Assembly: GCA_029959555.1 (NCBI GenBank)
Contig: JASCPI010000006.1
Location: 62,001-126,000 of the forward strand
Source: Lysobacteraceae bacterium PS02065
Lineage (GTDB): Bacteria; Pseudomonadota; Gammaproteobacteria; Xanthomonadales; Rhodanobacteraceae
Direction: 5' to 3'
Length of the DNA stretch: 64,000 bases
The position numbers and the translations under genes are program-made. This document shows positions 1 through 7,481 of the stretch, piece by piece (position 1 is the stretch's first letter; every line of letters begins with the position of its first letter). Under the pieces are notes generated by a model that had not been told where the DNA came from, did not search any database, and was given only the letters and a program-made list of their open reading frames with translations.

Positions 1-1115
<1,115 letters not shown>

Positions 1116-1120
1116 CACCG

Positions 1121-2485
1121 GTGCGCATCGCCGACCTCGCCGGGCAGCACGTCGCGGTGTGGGGTTACGGTCGCGAAGGCCGCGCCGTGCTCGCCGCGCT
1201 GCGCGCACGCGTACCGTCGCTCGAACCCGTGTTGCTGTGTCCGCCGCACGAGGCCGAGCGTGCACGTTCCGACGGACTCGCCTCGCAGGTCGAGTCGGCG
1301 CCGCCGAGCGCGGCCGACCTTTCCACGTACGACGTCGTCGTGAAATCTCCGGGCATCAGTGCGTATCGCCCCGAGATCCTCGAGGCGCGCCGCAACGGCA
1401 CGCGCTTCACCTCGTCCACGGCGTTGTGGTTCGCCGAGCATCCGCTCGCGCGTGTCGTCGCGGTGACCGGCACCAAGGGCAAGAGCACGACGAGCGCGCT
1501 CGTCGCGCACCTGCTGCGCGGCCTCGGTCGGCGCGTCGCCCTCGCCGGCAACATCGGCATGCCGCTGCTCGAGCTGCTCGATCCGCCGCAGGCCCCCGAG
1601 TGGTGGATCGTGGAGCTGTCGAGTTTCCAGACCCGCGAGGCGACCGGTGTCGAGGTCGGTGTCATCACGAATGTCTACGAGGAACACCTCGACTGGCACG
1701 GTGACCGCGCGCGCTACGTCGCCGACAAGCTTGCCCTCGTGGACGCCTCGCGCGCGATCGTCGTGCCGGCCTCGTCCGAGGAAATCCTTCACGCGACGGC
1801 GTTGCACCCGCGTCGCCACGTGTTCGGCGACGAGCGCGGCTGGCAGCCGACCACCGGTGCACTCGCCCATGAAGGCCTGCCCGTGTTCGATCGCGCGCTG
1901 CTCGCGCTGCCGGGTCCGCACAATGCGCTGAATGCCTGCGCCGCGCTCGCCGCGATCGACGCGCTCGGCGAGGACGCGCGCGCGGCCGCCCCGCATCTCG
2001 CGACGTTCAGGCCACTGCCGCATCGCCTGCAGACGCTCGGCACGAGTGCCGGTTTCACGTGGGTCGACGACAGCATCGCGACGACGCCGCAGGCCACGCT
2101 CGAGGCACTGCACACGCTCGAAGGACGCGACATCACGCTGCTGGTCGGCGGTCATGATCGCGGCCTGGACTGGCGGCCGTTCGCGTACGCGGTTGCTGCA
2201 CGCCCTCCGCACGCGATCGTCGCCAACGGCGCGAGTGCGGCACGCATCGCCGCGGTACTCCGCGAGCACGCGCCCGACTGCGCACTGCGCGTCGTCGCGA
2301 CGCTCGCCGAAGCGGTTGCGACCGCGCGTCGCGTCACGCCGGCCGACGGTGTCGTGCTGCTGTCGCCCGGCGCACCGAGCTTCGACCAGTTCCGCGACTA
2401 CGCGGAGCGCGGTCGCGTGTTCGCGACGCTCGGTGGTTTCGATCCCGACGTGATCGGGCAGATCGAAGGGCTCGGCATCGTCTGA
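1121..2485 (+). CDS. murD2: UDP-MurNAc-L-alanine--L-glutamate ligase MurD2
   Basis: Mur ligase that, by analogy with Xanthomonas MurD2, adds L-Glu (not D-Glu) to UDP-MurNAc-L-Ala; MurL then epimerises the product. A GTG start 5 bases after the murL stop gives 454 residues, normal for a MurD. An open frame extends much further upstream, but only inside murL and with murL-shadow composition, so the GTG is preferred. Visible signatures: Rossmann-like VAVWGYGREG at the N-terminus, ATP-binding VTGTKGKSTT, the VELSSFQT and EEHLDWHGD central-domain motifs, and LLVGGHDRG with LLSPGAPSFDQF in the C-terminal domain, all typical of MurD. The tight spacing implies translational coupling. The choice of MurD2 over ordinary MurD rests mainly on the murL neighbour. 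Confidence 0.88.
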   Translation: MRIADLAGQHVAVWGYGREGRAVLAALRARVPSLEPVLLCPPHEAERARSDGLASQVESAPPSAADLSTYDVVVKSPGISAYRPEILEARRNGTRFTSSTALWFAEHPLARVVAVTGTKGKSTTSALVAHLLRGLGRRVALAGNIGMPLLELLDPPQAPEWWIVELSSFQTREATGVEVGVITNVYEEHLDWHGDRARYVADKLALVDASRAIVVPASSEEILHATALHPRRHVFGDERGWQPTTGALAHEGLPVFDRALLALPGPHNALNACAALAAIDALGEDARAAAPHLATFRPLPHRLQTLGTSAGFTWVDDSIATTPQATLEALHTLEGRDITLLVGGHDRGLDWRPFAYAVAARPPHAIVANGASAARIAAVLREHAPDCALRVVATLAEAVATARRVTPADGVVLLSPGAPSFDQFRDYAERGRVFATLGGFDPDVIGQIEGLGIV

Positions 2486-2520
2486 CGCTTCCAGCGGGTG
2501 CCTGCGACGTCGGCGCAGGT

Positions 2521-2669
2521 CACGGCGGAATCGCCTGTGGCGGTTCCGCCCTACTTGCCAGGCGCTGCGACGGTTCCGCCCTGCGCGCGGGATGTTGAGC
2601 GGGCTTCACGAGACGGAGAATCCCGCGCCGTTCACGTAGGGCGGAACCCGCGCAGCGGATTCCGCCGTG
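2521..2669. repeat. Inverted pair 1 of a 34-base REP-like palindrome
   Basis: Copy a is 2521-2554 and copy b is 2636-2669 in opposite orientation. Read in the same orientation they share identical arms of 13 and 12 bases (GTAGGGCGGAACC and GATTCCGCCGTG) and differ only in the central 9 bases. Each copy is itself a hairpin: GGCGGAA pairs with TTCCGCC, with an inner stem (CGCC/GGCG in copy a, CCGC/GCGG in copy b). The middle differs while pairing is kept, so structure rather than sequence appears conserved. Confidence 0.85.
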
Positions 2670-2753
2670 CAGGGTGCCGTCGCGTCATGCGCGAGGTCGG
2701 TGCGTCGCGGGGCTGTGTGTCGCGATCGCGTGTGTGCGAAGTTGTCGCGAGGT

Positions 2754-2837
2754 CACGGCCGAATCGCCTGTGGCGGTTCCCCCTGCGTGATCAGGCGTAG
2801 CGGGTAGGGCAGAACCCGCGCAGCGGATTCCGCCGTG
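2754..2837. repeat. Inverted pair 2 of the 34-base REP-like palindrome
   Basis: Degenerate copies of the elements at 2521-2669: one at 2754-2785 (arm CACGGC matched, then a mismatch in the GGCGGAA arm) and one at 2804-2837, in opposite orientations. The order and orientation repeat that of pair 1, suggesting a duplicated two-element unit of the kind called BIME in enterobacteria. No transposase is present nearby. Confidence 0.75.
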
Positions 2838-2901
2838 AGCCGCGGGATCGCAGCGTCTGGCGGTGCATCGTCGTCGCGGGGCCGAGCGCCCCGCGAACGC
2901 C

Positions 2902-3912
2902 TCAGGACGTGCGGTCGATCGCGTAGTCGGCGAGCAGGTTCAGCGCGTCGCGCGCGGGTGAGGGCGGCAGCACGTCGAGCGCGGCCTTGGCCGATGCGGC
3001 GTAACGATGCGCAAGCGACTGCGCGTAGGCGATCGCGCCAGAGTCGTGGATCGCCGCGACGATGTTGTCGAGCGAGTCGAGGCCGCCGCTCTGGATCGCG
3101 CGACGCAGGCTCGCGGACTGCTCAGGCGTGCCGTGCGTGATCGCGTGGATGACCGGCAGGGTCGGCTTGCCTTCGGCGAGGTCGTCACCGATGTTCTTGC
3201 CGAGCGTATCGGCATCGGAGGTGTAGTCGAGCACGTCGTCGGCGATCTGGAACGCGTAGCCGAGATCGAGGCCGTACTGTGCGAGTGCATCCTGCTGGTC
3301 GCGCGACAGCCCCGCGAGCACCGCGCCGAGGCGCGTCGCCGCGGCGAACAGCACGGCGGTCTTGCGCTCGATGACGTCGAGGTACGCGCGCTCGGTGGTG
3401 TCGGGGTTGCCGATGTTGAGCAGCTGCAGCACCTCGCCTTCGGCGATGCGGTTGGTCGTGTCGGCGAGGATGCGCATGACCTCCATGCTGTCGAGCTCGA
3501 CCATCATCTGGAACGAACGCGAGTACAGGAAGTCGCCGACGAGCACGCTCGCCGCGTTGCCCCACAGCGCATTGGCGGTCTTGCGGCCGCGGCGCAGGTC
3601 CGATTCGTCGACGACGTCGTCGTGCAGCAGGGTCGAAGTGTGGATGAATTCGATCAGCGCGGCGAGCGGCACGTGGTGGTCGCCGGTGTAGCCGCAGGCG
3701 CGCGCGGCGAGCAGGTGCAGCATCGGCCGCAGGCGCTTGCCGCCGCTGCCGATGATGTGCTCGCCGATCTGGTTGATCAGCACCACGTCCGAGGCGAGGC
3801 GCGTGCGGATCAGCGTGTTGACCGCGGCCATGTCGGCGGCGGCGAACGCCTGCACGTCGGCGAAGCCACGCAGGGTGGAGGGAGCGTCGGGGAGGGCGGG
3901 AGCGGAACTCAA
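2902..3912 (-). CDS. ispB: Polyprenyl (octaprenyl) diphosphate synthase
   Basis: Trans-isoprenyl chain-elongating enzyme making the polyprenyl side chain of ubiquinone from farnesyl diphosphate and IPP. The protein aligns throughout with IspB: GGKRLRP near residue 57, the first Asp-rich motif DDVVD at about 98-102, and the second motif in FQIADDVLDY. The TTG at 3910-3912 gives 336 residues; the first in-frame ATG, 27 codons on, would start directly at the conserved MAAVN segment and remove the N-terminal extension that IspB proteins usually have, so the TTG is favoured but not certain. A TATAAT box lies 31 bases upstream. The gene follows the XdhC-family gene on the same strand but appears to have its own promoter. 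Confidence 0.9.
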   Translation of the reverse strand: MSSAPALPDAPSTLRGFADVQAFAAADMAAVNTLIRTRLASDVVLINQIGEHIIGSGGKRLRPMLHLLAARACGYTGDHHVPLAALIEFIHTSTLLHDDVVDESDLRRGRKTANALWGNAASVLVGDFLYSRSFQMMVELDSMEVMRILADTTNRIAEGEVLQLLNIGNPDTTERAYLDVIERKTAVLFAAATRLGAVLAGLSRDQQDALAQYGLDLGYAFQIADDVLDYTSDADTLGKNIGDDLAEGKPTLPVIHAITHGTPEQSASLRRAIQSGGLDSLDNIVAAIHDSGAIAYAQSLAHRYAASAKAALDVLPPSPARDALNLLADYAIDRTS

Positions 3913-3943
3913 AAGCGTGGTCCAGGCGATGCGGTCGCCGTCG

Positions 3944-3949
3944 ATTATA
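3944..3949 (-). promoter_or_regulatory. Perfect -10 box (TATAAT) for ispB
   Basis: TATAAT on the minus strand 31 bases before the ispB TTG start. The TAA stop codon of the upstream XdhC-family gene forms part of this hexamer. I see no good -35 at the usual distance, so the strength is unclear. Confidence 0.55.
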
Positions 3950-4970
3950 GCGGGGCGGCGGCAGTGTCCTGCGTCGAGGCATGCAGCCATGCCTGCACTT
4001 GCGCGACGATGCTGAGGCTGATCGCCTCCGGTCCGTGGCCGCCGAGTGGCAGGCCGACCGGTGAGTGCAGGCGCGAGCCGAAGGCTTCGCGCGTGCCTGC
4101 AGCCAGCACGCTGAACAGGTCTTCGCGCCGACGGTTCGGGCCGAGCAGGCCCACGTAGGCGATCGGCGCGTCGGCGAGTGCCTCGAGAGCCTCGCGATCG
4201 AGCTCGAAGTTGTGGTGCATGACGAGCACGGCGTCGTGGCGGCCCGAGTCGACGTCGCGCAGCGCGGTCGCGGGAGCCTCGCCGATCACGTGATCGGCGA
4301 GGGACGAGGCATCGACCCAGCGCGGGCGCCGCTCGACGAGCGTGGTCAGCCAGCCCATGCGACGCATGAGCGGCAGCAGCGTCGGCGTCTCGGGGCCGGC
4401 GCCGAGCACGAGCACCGAGGGCGGCGGTGCGACGTGCAGCGACCATCCCGCGACCTGCGTCACGTCGTCACGTGTCCCTGCGACGAGCTGCCACTGCAGC
4501 GATGTGCCGCCCACGCGCCATGCGATCGCGCCATCGGCCGCGATCTCGATCACGAGTTCGTCCGTGCGTGCCAGCCACGTGCGGGCTGCCGCCTGCCAGC
4601 CGGGCATCGCGTCGAGCGGCAACAGGGCGAGATGCAGGCGGCCGCGACAACCGACCGCGGAGCCTGCGAACAGGTCCTCGTCGTCACGCGTGTCGACGTC
4701 CATCCATTCGAGCCGTTTCGCCGCCGCTGCCTCCGCCGCACGCACCGCGATCTCGGGTTCGATGCAGCCGCCGCTGAGCCAGCCTGACTGGAGTCCTTCG
4801 GCACCGAACACTGCAAGAGCACCGGGGCGGACGTAGGTCGAACCCTCCGTCTCGACGACGATCGCGAGTGTCGCGCCAGTGCCCGCTCCGAGCGCGGCCT
4901 CGAACACGGCGCGCGTGCTTCCCGTGGGTTCCCGGGCGGCGGCGGGGGAAGGCGTGTCGGCTGGCGTCAT
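3945..4970 (-). CDS. XdhC/CoxI-family protein (molybdenum cofactor maturation factor)
   Basis: 341 residues from ATG 4970. XdhC-type proteins bind molybdenum cofactor and help load or sulphurate it for xanthine dehydrogenase and related hydroxylases. Features: N-terminal XdhC/CoxI domain with SGGCIEPEI and VGCRGRLHLALLPL segments (conserved glycine-cysteine loops), then a Rossmann fold beginning VLVLGAGPETPTLL (about residue 190) and the C-terminal GLLGPNRRREDL and GGHGPEAISLSIVAQ motifs of the family. No xanthine dehydrogenase subunit genes are visible here, so the partner must be encoded elsewhere or the protein serves another molybdo-enzyme. It is divergent from ssb. The frame is open further upstream to about 5186, but that part runs into the ssb promoter region and lacks family similarity. 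Confidence 0.8.
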   Translation of the reverse strand: MTPADTPSPAAAREPTGSTRAVFEAALGAGTGATLAIVVETEGSTYVRPGALAVFGAEGLQSGWLSGGCIEPEIAVRAAEAAAAKRLEWMDVDTRDDEDLFAGSAVGCRGRLHLALLPLDAMPGWQAAARTWLARTDELVIEIAADGAIAWRVGGTSLQWQLVAGTRDDVTQVAGWSLHVAPPPSVLVLGAGPETPTLLPLMRRMGWLTTLVERRPRWVDASSLADHVIGEAPATALRDVDSGRHDAVLVMHHNFELDREALEALADAPIAYVGLLGPNRRREDLFSVLAAGTREAFGSRLHSPVGLPLGGHGPEAISLSIVAQVQAWLHASTQDTAAAPL

Positions 4971-5120
4971 GCGGCGCGGGCTCGTGGAAGGTCGGGTGGC
5001 CGTGCCGGCGCGGCACGACAGGTCGACATAAGGCTTAGCGCGGCGCGGCGCAAGGCGCCGCGTCGGTGATTTCCTACGCGAGGACGCGGCGGCCTCTCCG
5101 AGGCCGGTCCTTGCCCCCTC

Positions 5121-5129
5121 TGGTAAGCT
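5121..5129 (+). promoter_or_regulatory. Candidate extended -10 promoter of ssb
   Basis: TGG followed by TAAGCT, 51 bases before the ssb ATG. It fits the TGn-TAnnnT extended -10 pattern; no clear -35 box is seen. Confidence 0.4.
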
Positions 5130-5179
5130 TCGCGACCGGCGGACGCGGGTCCGCACGCCACACCCCCGAGGAGCGCAGC

Positions 5180-5731
5180 ATGGCACGCGGCATCAACAAG
5201 GTGATTCTGGTCGGCAACCTCGGCGCGGATCCGGAGACACGCTTCACCGCGGGCGGTTCGGCGATCACGAACATCCGCCTGGCGACCTCCGAGAGCTGGA
5301 AGGACAAGCAGACCGGCGAGAACCAGGAGCGCACCGAGTGGCATCGCGTGACGCTGTTCGGCCGTCTCGGCGAGATCGCCGGCGAATACCTCAAGAAGGG
5401 CCGTCAGGTCTACATCGAAGGTTCGCTGCGCACGAACAAGTACACCGACAAGGACGGCGTCGAGCGCTACTCGACCGACATCGTCGCCAACGAGATGCAG
5501 ATGCTCGGCGGCAACGAGGGCGGTGGTGGAGGCGGTGGCGGCGGCTTCAACCGCGATCGCGGCGAGCGCAGCGGCGGCTCGGGCGGTGGCGGTGGCTACG
5601 GTGGTAGTGGTGGCGGTGGAGGTGGCGGCTACGAGCGCGCTCCCGCGCGCGGTCCGCAGTCGGCGCCGCAGCGCCAGGCCCCGCCGCCTGCGCGCAACGA
5701 CAGCTTCGAGGACGACGACATCCCGTTCTGA
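5180..5731 (+). CDS. ssb: Single-stranded DNA-binding protein
   Basis: 183 residues. Binds ssDNA during replication, repair and recombination. The start [15 protein letters not shown] with an upstream GAGGAG ribosome-binding site is the canonical SSB start. Residues 1 to about 112 form the OB fold (conserved [26 protein letters not shown]). It is followed by a flexible linker unusually rich in glycine (several runs of 4-5 Gly) with Arg and Gln, and ends in the acidic tip DDDIPF that recruits partner proteins. The linker contains repetitive GGY/GGG codons. The gene stands alone with its own terminator downstream and is divergent from the XdhC-family gene. Confidence 0.97.
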   Translation: MARGINKVILVGNLGADPETRFTAGGSAITNIRLATSESWKDKQTGENQERTEWHRVTLFGRLGEIAGEYLKKGRQVYIEGSLRTNKYTDKDGVERYSTDIVANEMQMLGGNEGGGGGGGGGFNRDRGERSGGSGGGGGYGGSGGGGGGGYERAPARGPQSAPQRQAPPPARNDSFEDDDIPF

Positions 5732-5759
5732 GGTGTCCCGAACCTCCGCCGACGATCAG

Positions 5760-5790
5760 GAACCCGCCCCCGTGGCGGGTTCTTTCGTTT
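5760..5790 (+). terminator. Rho-independent terminator of ssb
   Basis: Nine base-pair perfect stem (GAACCCGCC / GGCGGGTTC), 5-base loop, then TTTCGTTT, 28 bases after the ssb stop. Confidence 0.88.
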
Positions 5791-5846
5791 CACGCCTGGT
5801 GCCGAGATGCGGTGCTTCACCCCTCCCGGCCCGCACGGCCGCGCGC

Positions 5847-5852
5847 TATCAT
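5847..5852 (+). promoter_or_regulatory. Candidate -10 box upstream of mgtE
   Basis: TATCAT flanked by GCGCGC on both sides, 132 bases before the mgtE start, in the 190-base spacer after the ssb terminator. No -35 box is obvious. No magnesium riboswitch could be recognised in the leader. Confidence 0.3.
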
Positions 5853-5984
5853 GCGCGCCCGCCGATCGTGGCGGCCGCAGGCCTCATGTCATGGACTCCC
5901 CGAGTCGTCCCGAACCACGCCGGTTCACCCCGATCCTGACCGTTTGACCCTGCCGGGCGCCCGTCCGGCCGGACGGAGCGCACG

Positions 5985-7430
5985 ATGAGCGAGTACGACA
6001 CCAGCGCCAAGACGACCACGCAGCTGCAGGGGCACCTCGCGCGCGTGATCGAGATGCTGCGCCGCCATCGCGTCGTCGAGGAGCTCACGCACCGCCAGTC
6101 CGGGCTGCACCAGGACATCGTCGACAACCTCGTGCACCGCCAGAACCTCGCCGAGCTGCAGCGCGAGATCGACGAACTGCACCCGGCCGACGTCGCGCGC
6201 ATCCTCGAGGCGCTGCCGCCCGACGACCGCATCCACGTCTGGCACCTCGTCAAGGCCGACCGCGACGGCGAGATCCTGCTCGAGGTCTCCGATGTCGTGC
6301 GCGAGTCGCTGCTCGCGGACATGGACACGCCCGAGATCCTCGCCGCGGCCGAGCAGCTCGATGCCGACGAGGTCGCCGACCTCGCCGAGGACCTCCCCGA
6401 GGAGGTCGTCCACGAGCTCATGCAGCGCATGGACGTCGAGGAGCGCGAACAGGTCCGCGCGGCGATGTCCTACGACGAGGACCAGGTCGGTGCGATCATG
6501 GACTTCGACATGGTGACGATCCGCGAGGACGTCACCCTCGAGGTCGTGCTGCGCTACCTGCGTCGCCTCAAGGAGCTGCCCGAGCAGACCGACAAGCTGT
6601 TCGTCGTGAACACCGACAACGTGCTCACCGGCGTGCTGCCGCTCAAGTGGCTGCTGGTCAACGATCCGAACCGCGAGGTCGCCGAGGTCATGGCGGCCGA
6701 CGCCAACACGTTCCGCCCCGACGAGGACGTCTTCGACACCGCGCAGGCCTTCGAGCGCTACGACCTCGTCTCGGCGCCCGTCGTCGATGCCGAAGGACGC
6801 CTGATCGGCCGCGTCACGGTTGATGCGATGGTCGACGTGATCCGCGAGGAGAGCGATGCCGAGACGCTGAGCCGCGGTGGCCTTCGCGAGGACGAGGACA
6901 TCTTTGCCTCGGTGTGGCGCTCGCTGCGCAACCGCTGGACCTGGCTCGCGATCAACCTCGTCACCGCGTTCGTCGCCTCGCGCGTGATCGGCGTGTTCGA
7001 GGAGTCGATCGAGAAGCTCGTCGCGCTCGCCGCGCTGATGCCGATCGTCGCCGGCATCGGCGGCAACTCGGGCAACCAGACCATCACGATGATCGTGCGC
7101 GCGCTCGCACTCGGCCAGATCTCGACGGGCAGCGCCAAGCGCCTGCTGCGCAAGGAGCTCGGCGTCGCGATGCTCAACGGCATCATCTGGGGCGGGGTGA
7201 TCGGCCTCGTCGCGTGGCTGCTCTACGGCAGCGCCGCGCTCGGCGCGGTCATGACCGCGGCGATGACCCTGAACCTGCTGCTCGCCGCGCTCATGGGCGT
7301 GCTGATCCCGATGACGCTGATCCGCTTCGACCGCGATCCCGCGATGGGCGCGAGCGTCATGATCACGGCGCTGACCGACAGCGGCGGGTTCTTCATCTTC
7401 CTCGGGCTGGCGACGCTGTTCCTGATCTGA
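5985..7430 (+). CDS. mgtE: Magnesium transporter MgtE
   Basis: 481-residue inner-membrane Mg2+ channel/transporter. Domain order: N-terminal alpha-helical MgtE_N domain (about residues 30-155, with ELHPADVARILEALP and the repeated EDLPEEVVHEL type motifs), a pair of CBS domains that sense cytosolic Mg2+ (about 155-285), a connecting helix, and five membrane segments (about 315-481). The transmembrane part has GIGGNSGNQTITMIVRALA and ends ALTDSGGFFIFLGLATLFLI, in which the Asp at about 465 corresponds to the conserved ion-pathway acid. The N-terminus is about 25-30 residues longer than in short homologues, but the ATG start is well placed and all conserved blocks are present. It is convergent with the propeller gene that follows. 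Confidence 0.95.
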   Translation: MSEYDTSAKTTTQLQGHLARVIEMLRRHRVVEELTHRQSGLHQDIVDNLVHRQNLAELQREIDELHPADVARILEALPPDDRIHVWHLVKADRDGEILLEVSDVVRESLLADMDTPEILAAAEQLDADEVADLAEDLPEEVVHELMQRMDVEEREQVRAAMSYDEDQVGAIMDFDMVTIREDVTLEVVLRYLRRLKELPEQTDKLFVVNTDNVLTGVLPLKWLLVNDPNREVAEVMAADANTFRPDEDVFDTAQAFERYDLVSAPVVDAEGRLIGRVTVDAMVDVIREESDAETLSRGGLREDEDIFASVWRSLRNRWTWLAINLVTAFVASRVIGVFEESIEKLVALAALMPIVAGIGGNSGNQTITMIVRALALGQISTGSAKRLLRKELGVAMLNGIIWGGVIGLVAWLLYGSAALGAVMTAAMTLNLLLAALMGVLIPMTLIRFDRDPAMGASVMITALTDSGGFFIFLGLATLFLI

Positions 7431-7437
7431 CGGTCGT

Positions 7438-7463
7438 GCGCGCCGCATGCGATGCGGGCGCGC
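7438..7463. terminator. Hairpin between convergent mgtE and propeller gene
   Basis: GCGCGCCGCAT / ATGCGGGCGCGC stem with one bulged base and a 3-base loop, in the 51-base gap between two convergent genes. There is no T-run on either side, so if it terminates transcription it is not a classical intrinsic terminator. Confidence 0.35.
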
Positions 7464-7481
7464 CACGTCGCCGGCGGCGCG

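Larger units (their letters stand above)
2486..2901. other. Gene-free spacer rich in palindromic repeats
   Basis: 416 bases between murD2 and the convergent ispB gene. No convincing coding frame. It holds four copies of a 34-base palindromic repeat arranged as two inverted pairs (listed separately), plus an extra fragment of the repeat arm around 2571-2582. The hairpins could act as a bidirectional transcription barrier between the convergent genes; that is inference. Confidence 0.75.
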
